Source: Chrysaora quinquecirrha (Eukaryota > Cnidaria > Scyphozoa > Semaeostomeae > Pelagiidae). Taken from it: a DNA stretch of 64,000 nucleotides. Each line of letters begins with the position of its first letter. Within the stretch, counting starts at the first letter, position 1. The stretch is from the NCBI GenBank assembly GCA_014526335.1, contig JACTAT010000013.1, forward strand, positions 6,080,182 through 6,144,181, written 5' to 3'. A program made the translations under genes and the position numbers. This document shows, piece by piece, positions 1 to 14,300 of the stretch. The notes beneath the pieces were generated by a model that searched no databases, was not told the origin of the DNA, and worked only from the letters and a program-made list of their open reading frames with translations.

Positions 1-2198
1 GAGTTGCTCTCGCTCACATAAGTACTGTTTTTGTCACCACGAAAACCGACATTTCTTCAATGACAGCTTGAACAGGTTTCGCATTCACAATGGTTTCACC
101 AAATTCCGAACTTCGAAGTCAACAAAACTTCTTCGATCTTTTCGATCTTTCCTTGAAAATGGAATTTTTCTTTATCTACAACATTTTGTGTGTGGAAAAT
201 TTCGAGTTTTGTTATCTTCCGCAGTTTCAGCTGAGGTTTGAAATCGTGTTGTCATTTATCGAGATTTTGCTGGAAGGAAGCCATTGTCGAAGGCAACTTT
301 GAAACCCAACCCTTTGAAACCTGCCCAATGCTCAAAGTTCTCTGAAAAAGTTTCAGTGATCGTCAAGTACGAAATAATACCGCAGAAGTCATGCCTTAGC
401 TGGTTTATTTATATAATGTATTCATCCTTCCCTTAGAAGTAAAAGTATGAAAATTTTCGTCCATTTTTCATCTGAACTTGCGGGATGATCTCGCTCGGGA
501 AGCTTTACGGGAAGCCATTTGTTTCATCTTCAAGTTTTGAAAACCTCCCTTTTTGGAAATTATTGCTGATAAAAGTTTCAGATCAGTTGCCTAAATATGA
601 AGCAACCTTCGTTTTTTGTTTTGATCAACAATTTTCGTGATTTATGTTAACAAAAAACGCTTTTTCGAAACTTGGTTTAGGATTATTCGGGAGCAAGAGC
701 AAAGTTGTTGTTTGCTCGAGCGGCCATTTCTGAATTCAAAATTCGACTTCGAAAAATGTTGAATTAGCACAAGACTCAGACGATACGAGTTTAAAACAAA
801 GTCCACATAACTCCATGCTATGTAATAGATCGTTTCGCTGTGAATTCGGAATACAATAATTTATTTGAAATCGAAATCTGGCGCTGCAGTTTTAGGGAAC
901 AACGCGCCATGTTTTTCTATTCAAAAACCCAAAGTGGGCTGCCAAAATTCTCAAGGCTGTTGAAAATCAAGATATCTCGATTTGAAAGAGTGGCAAAGTT
1001 TGCTCTATTTTTTCCGATATGAGTAATTTGAAAATATTGCGATTTTTGGACCTATGGAAGTTTTCACCGCTCGATTTTAAATCTTGCGTGAAAGCTCTTT
1101 CGTTTCGTTAGATATTTTCAAAATAGGCACTCAAATCGAATTTTAAGAAACCTAGCATATTTTAAGTAGCGTTTCTCTATTAAGAAAGATCGACTGTAAA
1201 GGGTTTAAATAGGTTGGGTCAAATTTAATGTTTATTATTAAATTCGAGACTTGTATTTTATTGAAGGTTTTAAGAACGATATTTTAGAAGTCAAAAGATT
1301 CAACATGGCGAGCACGCGGTGAATCCAATCCATTAGTGTTGTGATCACTAATGCTCGTTGTCGTTAAATAAAGTTTTAAGCATGAAGGTTTTTAAAATTT
1401 TCACAAGCCTGCTTAAAAATTTGGACTTCATTCGACAATGAAGCCAAGAAAAAGTGTGTATTACTGTACGTGTTTTGAAAGGGTCCCTGTTATTTTCGCA
1501 AAATATTATTGCGGAATGGTACTGGTAGCCTTGTTTTGTGAGAGAATTTAATGGCTTAAATTCTAAATCTTGAATTTGGTGTGCATGATTCGATATGTTC
1601 TTTTCAACTAAAGTGTCGCAATAATGGCGCTTCTAAATCCGGTAATATTACTGTCAGAAGAATTGTTTGCCAGTGATATTCGGAAGCTTGATGGCCCTTC
1701 AGAGAGTTAACTGAAATTTTGTTATTCTTATTGTCCTTCGAACGTTTCATAACATTGTGGTTCATCAGACCGTGATTCCTTGCGATTTTATATTCGTGTG
1801 AACCTTGGCTGATATTGCTGACAGTTCTTAGGTTTTTGAGGTTTCAAATATGAGCTGGTAAAAATACCATACAATCCCTTTTACTGTATTACATAATTCG
1901 TATTCCCCTCAAAAATTATATTTGCAGTTTGATGCTATATTATCGTTTAATTGGTTGTTGTGGTGTTATTTTTGTCCGTTAATAGTTTATTTATGATAAA
2001 AATTCACGCCCTGTAATGGTTTCAGTAAGGTTTCAGGCCTGCTAGTGCAATGGCTTCCTTGGCAATTGCAATGGCTTCCTTCCTTGGTTGTGGGAATTTT
2101 ATGACGATTAATCAAGAAGTCCTCTTGTTTATACCTTATTTTTTCCATAATAGGCCTATTCAGATTAACGTGATTTTATTATTTTTCTCCTATTCAAG
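1..2198. other. Upstream intron or 5' flank, no feature recognised
   Basis: AT-rich sequence with many TTCGAAA-like words and no convincing coding exon, tandem repeat or transposon end. The 5' exon carrying the start codon of the long plus-strand gene should lie here or left of the window, but I could not pick it out. Confidence 0.4.
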
Positions 2199-2308
2199 CT
2201 GTCGCTTCGAGCTACAACTTCCAAGCAACATGGGAGCTGCACTACGTGTCTTATTTCCTACGAGTTTTCAAGAAATTATTCAACCTGAAGAAGACTTATA
2301 TTTCTGAG
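2199..2308 (+). CDS. Exon: N-terminal helix of the CECR2-like DDT region
   Basis: The frame reads through TWELHYVSYFLRVFKKLF and ends at GAG before a GTAATC donor, in phase 0. The spacing W-E, F, F, F, L, I-x-E matches the first DDT helices of CECR2, where a WE pair precedes a row of regularly spaced phenylalanines. The 5' boundary is uncertain: a pyrimidine-rich tract ends in an AAG acceptor at 2198, with other AGs further in. A stop in this frame at 2171 and the lack of an ATG before the tryptophan at 2231 show that this is an internal exon. The next exon (6371) begins in phase 0, which fits. Confidence 0.55.
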
Positions 2309-5300
2309 GTAATCCATTATTGAATATGGTATTAATTTTGCAGGTTTTCTGTTGTTTTCTATTGAATGAATTCAGATGTTTACCGCTTAAAATATTTATT
2401 AGGGCATGGGCGGTTCGCATTGACTGTTTGAAGGTGATTTACTTTGAGTATTGTAAAGGCAAGTGTGCAAAACATGTTTTTCAGCAGGGTTTGCTTGTTT
2501 TCTCCCCTTTCTTCTGCTGTATACACAGGGCTTATCAAGATGGTGCGATGATTTCGCTCGTAAAATTTCATTAAAATTTTCAATTACAAAAGTGCTTTGC
2601 TTTTCATAATTGATGATCTCCTCAAGCAAACAATTTGTTTTGTGAGTGCTGTGCTGGTTAACAAATGAATGTAAATAGTAATCGGCTAATTCAGCTGTGT
2701 AAGGCCAACAGATCACAACATGGCATTGGCAACAGAGCTAAATTTAAAATGGAAGTTTTTGAATGGTTTGCTTTGAAAACACCATATTTGATGTGAGAAA
2801 CCACCCTTTCGTCTGCAGCTGATTTATTCGCGACGGAAATAAGTCTTGAATGACAAGTGAAACCAGTGGATGACAGGTAATCAACACCACCTAGGCCTTT
2901 ATTATCAACGCGCATATTTTTTTGTTCCTAGTTGGAACTGGGGGTAATACAGACACAAATGGAAAGAAAACACTAATAACATCTAGCTAACAATATAATT
3001 TTCCCTAACAATATTTCTTGTTTTTGAGTTGAAAAAACTTCAAAATTGCGATAAACAGCGGAAACATTTTTTGGCATTCGCTTTTTTTTATAAGAAACTA
3101 AGATTTTTTTTCAGTACTCAAAGTTTCTTTGTTTTTGGACAATTTTGGTACTGAAAGTTTCTTAGGGATCAAATTTTTTAGTGCCAAAACAGGTAATTGA
3201 CACTAATTTGACAAATAGAAGAAACAATACAATTCACGTTTACATGAGCTGTTCTTTTTGTAAAAATAGACACTTGTGGTGTAACAGAAGTTCGTTTTTC
3301 GATGCTTTATTCAACTCTAAAGACTATTGAGACCTGCGAGTTTCTTAGCATTTTGGGTCGAGTACTGAAAGTTTCTTAACCAATATTGATCTCAGTACTG
3401 AGTTTCTTATAAACGGGTTTCTTATAAAAAATAGAGTGTACTAATATTTCTGAACAATATTTAACAATGTTTCTGGTAATCTCGTGTGTCGTCCTTCGAG
3501 CGAAAATGGGCGACGTTTTATATTTTTTTTCGTTCAGCAGTGCATGTAGTGGATATAGAAAATACCATAGTGGGCAAAACCTGCGTAGCGTGCATTTGAT
3601 TGGAGTTTGAAGAACCATTTATTAATGTATGACATGTGCTGTTGAAATTCAAGATGAAATTGTTGGAAAAAGGTCATTTGAGCCCAGAGAAAGGCGCAGA
3701 GACTAGAGAGGGCAAAGTCCAAAAGTTATCATGTTTTTTTTTTCGTTTTTTTCTGATAGTTGCCCATCATACACGCTTTTAATCATAATTTCAAGATAGG
3801 GATTTTCTAAAAATAGTATAGAGGCAAAATTTGGAGTTACCTTATAGCTTTCTATTCAACATAGCGCTAGAACACCTAGTATACAGCAAAGAAATACTAT
3901 AAATAACATTAGTCATGAAGTACCATGTAATTGTTACCACATATAGACTTTGTACTGATAGTTAAATGGAAACCCCTCAATGAAATGCTTCACGTAATGA
4001 GTAACACTCCGTTGATATTCGAGTTTTGGCGGCAAATGAACGAAATAGCTTCCACGTTGATCAATCCTCGATTGCTTGCAGCGATTTAAATTATTTAAAA
4101 TCTAAAAATTTTGCTTAGGTTTTTTTCCTGTGGTGCTATATGTTGCTTAAAGTTTTAGGCCCTCTACATCTTGGTTGCTTGCTTGTACAGAGGTTATGTT
4201 AGCTTTCAGATATTGCAGTCTCGATTGCAGTAGAATAGTTGTGAAACTTCGTTCGCTCGTTCGTCCACCCAGTTTCACAATCAGTTGCCTGTTTATCAAA
4301 CATTTGTTTTGCAAGATAATTTGTGGTTTGTGCCATGTTTCCAGTGGGTTATTGCAGTAAATAAACAGGAAACCCAAAGACACATGTCGAATTGCTTTAG
4401 TGTTTTAAAATAATTTCGGTTACTTTCATTTGTAAATCCAACTTCTGCTTTTTTGTTTTCCAAGGAAGTAAATGGATTTTTCGTCTACATTCACTAATTT
4501 TGATTCAGTAAGCTTCACTGTCGCCTTTGTGTTGGTGCCATCTCGGGTGCCATAGCTACTATAATACACATACTTTGAATTTTCACTAGTAAATTCCGCG
4601 AAAGTTCCCTTGCCTTTATCCTTTTAATAACAAATAATAATTATACGTTTGTACTGAATTTTTATGTATGCTTGATATTTTGTTTTTAGTCCTAGAAAAT
4701 TCCTGTTATGATTGCCCTATACAGCTAACACGTCCGATCTTTATTGAATGGTGTACAGTATCTACACTGTGTTTCTTCATTGATTCACTGGTCTATTTAG
4801 CCTGCGTGCAGTCTTCTGTTTGAAAATGAACGAACGGGAACTATAACTATGGTCTATTTAAATTTTAAGGCTTCTCTGATTTTTTCGAAAAATTTTCGGC
4901 TTCGTCTCCAATCATCTGTAAATGATTAAGAGGCTACGTTCGGGTGAAATGGCGATTGGCCTAGCCGAACATTTGCACTGTGGCCTAATTGCCTAAGTAT
5001 TGAATCACATGTATGTGTAGAAAGGGTGTTTGAATTGTTTTGTATTGATGATTTTGTAATATTATTACGAACTTGGATCCCTTCTTGTTGCACTGAGTAA
5101 TTCGGACTAATCTATCTGACAAATTTGTTTAACTGATCCCGAATCTATCATAACATACAGGTCTATCATGGAATTTCTAACTTTGGTGTCCGCAATAACT
5201 TTTTATGTTCCTTGTGGACATAAGTATTGGCGATTTAGCTGTTGACAAATATTTTTCATTTCTTGGCGAATCTTTAATTTTTGCGCCCTGAACCTACGCA

Positions 5301-8300
5301 AGTATTGCTTCATAAGTACTAATAAACTTTACTTTCTTACCCCTCCAATTCTTCAAACCTGTAAGCGTTTTGGTTCAAAGGTTTTGTCTCGACTTTTCGC
5401 ACGTGATTTTAAGACCTTATAAGAAGCTTCAGTGATTTTAGGTAGGCCTTCTCCTGAACAGTTTAATAAATTACGTTGTAAAAGACTTGCCGAAAGAACA
5501 ATTTTATCTTTTGTTTTCTTAATTTTGCATCTAATATCGATCACGAATCTAAGGATTGTGGTTTATTTCTGTCCATGTTGACCCGCATGTTTGAGATTTT
5601 CTCCAAGCGACTGCATGGTTATTTCTTCATTGGCCTATCTTAATCAATCTTGTTTTTCACTTCAAAATAATAAGAGTCGTGGGGAATTAACTCAAAACCT
5701 ACAATGTGCTCAACATTCAATGGCTGAATAGGCCTAATCTAGTTCTGTGGCCCACCACAGAACATTCATTGTGACCATCATCGATTGCTTAGTAATGTTA
5801 GCTGTGGGCCTTTCAAAGTTCGAGGTTGGGAATCAAGAAAAACATTTATAATGAGTTAATTGTTTTTATAAATTTGTTTGGGTCTCGTGATGGGAAAAAG
5901 GGCGAGCAAACTAATTTTATTAACAACAATATTCCTTGCATAGAGTTATTAAGTTTCTGTTAATATAAGTAGTTTCTTAGTTTTTGCACGAAACTCCTAA
6001 GTCTAGAAGTGTTTAATAAAATTCTTCTCACTTGCTGCACATAGGGCTTCAGAACAGTTTGTTAATTTTATTTCGTATAACGTGCTGTTATGCTTTGCAT
6101 ATAAAATGGTATATGGACATTTTTCGGAAAGGACAACATAGTGGAAGCTGTCTATTGACTGACATTTGAAACTTTTTCAAATTGACTGACTGAAGCGAAC
6201 TAGACTTGTTAAGACCCGTCCGAGTGTTGTACGTAACAGACATATCATGTATGAATGCTGTTATTTTGTCTTTGTTTTTATCAGCTTGAATTGATAGGCC
6301 TATAGGTAAAATTTTTTTTCATCTCGTAAAAAACCTGTCGTAGCTAATTTTAATTGCTCTTCGCTTTCAGGTACTTGAAAAGGAAATTTGTTATGAATCT
6401 ATCCAAAGTCTGTTTAATGAAGAAATCGCCAAGGTCGTTGAATTTCTCACTAAAGAAGAGGAGCTCGGGTAAGCCATTTCTACTAATCTTCTTTTGACAA
6501 TCTTATGTTTGTACATGAATTGAATTCAGTAACGGAACCCTACATATAGAGCAAGGAATAGTAAACGTTTTCGTACATTTTGTTACTCAACGTCTGTGAA
6601 ATGAGGACTCCTTGACTGCTCAGTGTTTTCAGTATTCCTTTTGGCCTTTCCCAATATGCACGACTGAACAAGAAGCTATTAATGATATTTTGATAATGTA
6701 GTGTTAGTGGTAATTTTAGTTAGACCCTTTCCTATCCTTAACATTGCTTAAAACCAACGTAAATCAGTCGAAATCGAATGTCATTGGGCCCCAAGCACCA
6801 AACCTTGGGGCTTTTTCACATCTTCGAAGAAAGACTGTTTCCTTGACTAAAAGGTCTATATAACTAGTTCATTAGCTGTATGCACTTCTAGTATGTGGTC
6901 GACGACTATCCTATAGCTCATCTAGACTTTGTTTAGCAATCTGCTTTCCAGAACGGTAATAATTTTGGGGTGATACCAAATTTCAAAATTGCGATAAGCC
7001 ACAGTACAGTAATATTAAGGCAATATAATTTCGAGATATCTGAACCATATTCGAAATATCTCCTTAGGTCAAAGTACGGTTTCCTGGCTTTAATAAATGT
7101 TTCCTGATTTTCTGGTAATCCTTGGATTAAGTACCCTAAAAACAGTCTTTAAGAGCAAAAAAGGTGCACAGTAACTAAGGCATAGTGTAATTTGTGCCTG
7201 GCGCTTTCCTTTAGAACAGTCGCTCAAACAGTTGCGTCTGAAAACTCCACAAAAACTCTGTGGATTATTTTTTCATTCTGTAACATTTGCACTGCTAACA
7301 GTGCAATGTGACGGTGTTGAAGTCAGAACCCCGTCGAAATTGAGAAATGTTTGAATGGAAGCTGTTTCTTAGTTGGTTAAAAAGATTATATACTGATGTT
7401 TCTAAGGCAACGCTTATAATCTAAAGATATTCTGTTTCTTAAGTATTGCTAGGTCTGCCTGCTGTTGAGGTTTTCTTCTTTTGATATCGGATTTTTAAGT
7501 CTTTAGAGAAAGTGTGTACAAAGCTTGAAATCATAAATAGCTGAGAGATTGTTGAGTTTCGAAGCTTTCCCGATTGAATTTCGAAGAGATCCTTCTTGTG
7601 ATTAAAATTAAAATTTCTTGTGATTAAAATTTTCCAAATAGTATTTCCTCGGGAAAGCTACGGCGGTTAGGGTAGATAATTTCTTGATGAATATTACTTG
7701 TTTCGAGTGACGTTTTGATGCTTGAGCTTTGGTCGCAACAAGATTCTGTTGTTTTGTTTTCGTGTGTTCATTTTTATACTGCTAATTTTCACAAAAAATC
7801 CCAGGAAATTTAAGTCATAAAAACCTATGTAACTGTAGCGTACACAATTTCTTCGTATGTCTGCGCAACTGTTGTGCAGTTTGCAACTTTCAATAACCCC
7901 ACTTCTCATCCTTGAACACCTTATAAACTTTCGATGTTGAAGTCTGGTCGAAGATAATAGTGGACTAGCTGAAAAACAAAGTCGCTATGAAGTATGAAAT
8001 AAACATCAGGCTGCTGTGCCCTTCATCAAAAGTCAATCTCTAAGCAAAGCAGATTTATCCTTGAGATATCCACTCTATCTGTCTCTTTCCCAAGGCTTAG
8101 TCCTTTTTTATTGTTCGACTAATTCAAAAGCTTTTCATTCTCATTGTCTTGAAATTACTTATGGCTAGGCCCGGTTATTTCTTTGCCCTGTCATACGTTT
8201 CACGGCGTTGCACATATTGATAAGGTTTTGTAAACCTAGGATGAGCCTAGGCTGGTTTTTGTGTTCGAAGAACTTCGAACACATTGGTGTGGGGTGGATG

Positions 8301-11300
8301 TCACTCACTCACTCACTCACACACTCACACACTCACACACTCACACACTCACACACTCACCAACTAACCAACGCTTGAACAATGGAAAACGTGTAACAAT
8401 AGGGCCATTGTCAAGAATGCCATTAGGGCCATTGTCTCGGCCATTTATGCGCAATTTGCGGTTAGTTGTTCACAATTCGGCCTGCAAGCACTTTTGTCAA
8501 TCTGGGGTCATGTGACAACTGACTCATCCTTGTTTACTAAATGGAACTGGAAAATTGCCACCTTGCTTTGGTAAATGACATTTCAGGCATTCTCAACATT
8601 TAACAAAGAGTTTTGCCAAAGAGCGGCAATTTCAAAACAGTTTTCAAAACAAATCATCATTAATATTATCCTCACGATGAAAATCGTCATAATAATAATA
8701 ATGATAATCATCATCATCATCATCATCATGATTACTATCACCACCATTGACGATGTGCAACATCTAAAGGAACGCTACCACCACCACAACCAGCCCTACA
8801 ACCATCACCTCGACCACCCCTATCACCACCACCGGAACCACCCCTACAACCATCACCTCGACCACCCTTATCACCACCACCACAACTACCCCTACAACCA
8901 TCACTACGATCACCCCTATCACAACCACCACAACCACCCCTTCAGCACCACAACCACCTCTATCACCACCACCATACCCACCATACAACCACAATCACCC
9001 CTACCAACCAGCATCATGATCATCGTGTTCATCAACATCATCATCATAACCACCACCATTATCATCATAATCATTATCGTCATCGTTGTGCATACCGATG
9101 AACATCTTTCATCATTTGACCGAAATAGCTATATTCAACCAGAGTCGTTCTTCGAACATGCCCATAGGGCCCCTATGTTTTGAAGTGTGAACGGGGTCGA
9201 ACAGGGCTTATCACCTGAATTTATACACGAATGCCAGGCAGAGTAGATTTCCTATTTAGGCTACTGATGGATTAAGAAACAAGAAATATCCAGCCTTCAT
9301 TCGCTGAATATAACGGTGCAGACCTGCAGAGTTAAAGCTGTGTTGTATAAGAATGGTTTATAACCAACTGTTTTTCTGTTTCATTGGAGAGAGTTATGCG
9401 TTTTATCTAAGCTTTGAAAATCTGGCCGCTGTTGTACATATCTTCATATCTTTTAACCGACTAAGGCTAGGCTTATCTGTGGGCTTGTTTGAAAGCGCAG
9501 ACTGAGGTAAAAGCTATCAGATATTTTGCTGTTTCTTTGACGCTGTATCCGATAACATCTATTATGCGTCAGCTTAAAGGTTGGTCGAAAACTGTTTGAC
9601 GGACATTAAGTTAAAACATTTCTCGTGAACAGATCGTGGTCCATTAATGTGGTTTAGTGTATACAACTGTTTGCCCCTGAGTCTCAATACGTCCCTCTCT
9701 AATTAGTCCTTGTAGTAAGTTTCTAACTCTAATAACAGTCCCTCTCTATTCCATAGCCCCATTCTCTAGTAAGTCTCCCTCTCTCTAATAAGTTCTTTTC
9801 TCTAATAAATCTCTGTCTGTAATACGCCCCTGTCAAGTAAGTCTATTAGCCCCTCTTCTAGTCTATTAGTTCCTCTCTCTTGCCCGTCTCTCCAAGATAA
9901 GTCCTTCCAAAGTCTTTTTCTCAAAAAAGTCTCCCTCTCCCAATCCCTCTCTCTAGTAAGTCCCTCTGATATGTCCCTCCTTCTAATAAGGTCCCTTCTT
10001 TAATTTTTTTCTCTTATTTTTCTCGGTGTCACTGTTATATGTCCCATTTTCACGTAACTCTCGTTCTTAAGTGTTGAATAGCTCTGAAGCTCTCTTATGT
10101 TTTGAAGCTTCATACTTCATGAATGCAGATGTGGGGTTTTCACTGTTTGCATCGTAACTGTCCTTAGGTTCATATAAACTAGTTTGTTGTCAACTCTTTT
10201 TTCATGGAAACCAGGAAATTTGATCAAAGCCTCGATTTTCTTATTTTTATACCTCTTGAAGTTCTCGTAAATTGTTCTTGTTTTCAAGCAACTTCCAGCT
10301 TCAAGGTTCTTCTGAAAGATATGTGTACACACTTAGTAAAACAAAGAGCTTCTGGAATTTCTCGCACTGATATCTTTTTTCACTAAGTGATTTAATGATA
10401 TCTCAAACATTACTAACGAAATTTCTTGAGATAGCTAAACTCTATTTAGTAAATATCGTCTTGTTCCCACGCAGGATCTCCGATCTATCTTTGTTAACAC
10501 TGTTCAGTTACTAAGTGTGGTCCTGTTTATTGGTAAACGGCATTTTTATTAGTTATTTTAATAAACTTAGCAGTTGTTTTGCCGAGAGTTTTTGTCTGTG
10601 GTTTTGGTGAACATCAATAACTTTATTTCTCTATTTTCTGCTGTGGTTGTTTGCCTCTTTGATGAAGCTTATATTCTTTAATGCATAAAATCGTTGTTGT
10701 GATTATACTAAGCCTCGTTATCTTTGAATTTCCATAGAAATGCTAGCGAATCTATACGCACTACTGTGGTGGTATATTTTGCGTACAGTGGTTGTGTTTT
10801 TTGCGTACTGTGGTGGATAAGCATTACCGTGATGGGTTATTATGTTTGATGTGGTTGGTTATTATGCTTGATGTGGTGGTGTTTTTTGCGTACTGTGGTG
10901 GATAAGCATTACCGTAATGGGTTATTATGCCTGATGTGGTGGGTTATTATGCTTGATGTGGTGGTGTTTGTTGCGTACTGTGGTGGATAAGCACTAGTAA
11001 TGATAGCTACTTTTGCTACCTCACTAACTCGTACTGTCAAATATTGATACCATTCGATGAAAGAATACGGTTGTTGTATTATGTTGCTGGCACAAAGTAA
11101 CACTCGCCCTTCTAGCTATATACATATTTTATCTGATACAGCCGTGCAATAAAGTCTTTCAAAATTAGACAGGGAAATATCTGTGACAAACTAAGCAACT
11201 GCCTAATCACAAATTTTTCTTCTGATTCTGATACTTTGAAGGTTGGAGATTCATTTTCCGAGATGGGCCCAAGTGAATTATTTTTAGAAAACACGTGATT

Positions 11301-14300
11301 CGTGACGTCATAAAACATAAAAAATCTAACATTTGAGGTCAATATCTCTCACTGTAAGTGTCATACAATGAAACAAATTGCATATTCTGATAGCTCTAGG
11401 TAAGAGCTTTCGTTTGATGTATAGCAAGATCAGTTTTGGTGACACCAGCAATTTGGTTGATGACGTCATCAAATCCATAAACTGCAGATATCTGCCGCTT
11501 TTTCGCGCCCGTCTGAGTTGAAGACTGTTGTTTATCGTTTTTATACTTATTTTAACACTATTTGTACAGTTGATCTACGTTTGAGTCTATTTTACATGAG
11601 ATTAGTAACAATTTCAGTTTTGTCGATGTCAGCAAATTGGCTGATGATGTCATCAAATTCAAAAGTAGAATTATCTGTCGTTTTCATACTTTTATGAATT
11701 ACAGATGGTAAATAGTGTTTTCAAAACATAATTCACAGATCGACAGGAATATACAGTACACAGTACACAGATATGACTTGTTCACAGCACATCAATAGCC
11801 TTGAAAACGGCGTATAAATGGGAATAGAAGGGTTAATTGTTTTATGCATGAGGTTAGCACTTTAATTAAAGATGTTTCAAAACGATGTTATCTTTTAAGG
11901 TAAGTGAAAAATGTAAACGCATGAATTTAAACGTATTCTGGCAAGGAACATTCAACTTTCGCTCACAAATTATTTAGCTTACATTTGTGCAACTTGAAAG
12001 AGGTGAACACTTGCAAGAACAATTTCAGAGAGCTAACAATCAGCAACCCCAGACGCAAGAGCGTCACAGATGATCATTTGCATCCATAAACGACCTTAAT
12101 ATGGGAAAGTAGAATGACATCGAGGACAAGCATCTGCTTTGCAATAGACAAAAGCGTGTCAACCCTCCGGTATTCGGCAAACAAACAGTAGCGTGGCACT
12201 GCTCTCATCAACAGCGGCATTAATACCATGATCAAACTCTTCTGACAAACAAACAAAGCAAAAGCAAGTCCTTAAAGAGCGATCAAAAGTACTGTAATTG
12301 GCGTTTCTCTTGCACCTTTTGCAGTGCTGAGCATTTCGAGGATTAAATTGCCACGCCTACATTTACAATGGCTTCCAGGAATGCCCCTTCGTCCTATCGA
12401 TAGGCACCCTGAAGCAGAATGAAAGGTAATTATTCTTCTATGCCAAAAACGTTATGTTCCAGCCAGAGAAAGGTTACAGACTGCATAATGTGTGTGTGTG
12501 GGGGGGGGGACAGCTTCGTGGTACACCGGTACAGAGGACCCGGTATATGGTACAAGAGGCTAAAAATCGACCTAGTGCGGTACAAACGCAATCTGGTACA
12601 TGGTGCACTTGAAAAGTCAAAGCCATAACATGCGCATGCGTGAAAACCGGTATATCGGTACATTGTCACGAATAGCTAACCTGTACGCTTGCAAAAAGGC
12701 CGGTACACCGGTACATTGATCATAGCTGTCATCCCCAAGAACGAAAACTATATAACATGGACCCAAGAGTCTTAAATGATAATACTTAATATTCTACAAA
12801 AAGCAAAAAGAACTAAATGCATTCTCTGCATACTCCAATGTAATCTTAAGATAGACTTGTCACTTGAGGGATGAGCGAAATCGCTCACATTCGGAAGATA
12901 AAGCTTGCAACTAATGTGGATATTCACCGGCAAGTCCCTATGAAATCCACAATATGGTAATCAGCCAACCATTCAAGCAAGATGCCACTCTTTCTTTCGA
13001 AAAAGAGGTACGATCAATGTCAGCACAAAAGCACAGAGTTGTATTTTAATGTATCTAACTGTTCAGTAACAATGCATCACTGCATTAATATCAGCATCAC
13101 TGCATTAATGGTAACAGCATCAAAAGATGACACCGAAAATCCCGCAATAAATAGAGAAAAAATGATGCTTTCTTTACAAGACTATTGTAAAGAAATTTCA
13201 GGGACTTCTCCTGGCGTTAGCTATGATCGCACAGCCTTCTTATTTTCGCTCAGCCCAGTCTAAATTGACCTAAAGTTTCTGAGACTTACTGGAACAACGA
13301 ACATCTGCCAAAATGGAAATAGAACATAAGCGGAGTTAGGGTATCGTCATCATCACATTAAATCTGTTTTCTGAATTCTTCGTTGAGACGTAAGTGGTGA
13401 TGCTCCATTTTTTAAATGCAAGTCACAATGACAAGATGATAATTGGTATCTTCATGTGTAAGAAGAAGTTCTCCAATCATGTGGAATTTGATTTAGTTTT
13501 CCGTTTGATTGGTATCTTCGAAGTTTTCATAAATGTTGTGTTTACTTTCCTGAAATGTTAACACATAAGCGATGCTTCCCTCTCAAACAGAAACAGAGCA
13601 AATATAGCTGAAGATAATGATGCACTTTTATCATTCCACACTCAAACTAAATGGAAAACAAAAATAGCACAACTAATTTCTAAATCTCTTAAATGCAGAC
13701 GCAAAAGGTCTTTTAAGGTCTTTGAAATGGACAGGAATTTGTAGCTCCGAAGAAGTTGGAAATTAGAAAAACGTGAACGGATACACGACAACGGGTCATA
13801 TAGTATCTAGCTCGCATGACATACAGCTCTCCTGGTTTATATTTGTGTAACACTTAGGTATGGTATCTTCTTTGGAACGAACCTTGACCGAAAGGCCTTA
13901 AAAGATAACATCGTTTTGAAACTCAACTGCTCTTTAATTAAAGTGCTAACCCCATGCATAAAACAATTAACCCTTCTATTCCCATTTATACGCCGTTTAT
14001 TTTACCATCTGTAATTCATAAAAGTATGAAAACGACAGATAATTCTACTTTTGAATTTGATGACATCATCAGCCAATTTGCTGACATCGACAAAACTGAA
14101 ATTGTTACTAATCTCATGTAAAATAGACTCAAACGTAGATCAACTGTACAAATAGTGTTAAAATAAGTATAAAAACGATAAACAACAGTCTTCAACTCAG
14201 AGGGGCGCGAAAAAGCGGCAGATATCGGCAGTTTATGGATTTGATGACGTCATCAACCAAATTGCTGGTGTCACCAAAACTGATCTTGCTATACATCAAA

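Noticed and set aside
2050..2307. 85-codon plus-strand frame starting with ATG at 2050
   Set aside because: It overlaps the DDT exon in a different phase; the exon reading with the WE/F-spaced helix and donor at 2309 is better supported.
12074..12256. 60-codon minus-strand frame in the same element, considered as a captured gene fragment
   Set aside because: A stretch resembling a conserved cytosolic protein is suggestive, but it is too short and lacks splice sites.
12982..13263. 93-codon frame in the core of the 3.4-kb TA-flanked element, considered as a transposase fragment
   Set aside because: No DDE-type motif, no helix-turn-helix, and no continuation in neighbouring frames.
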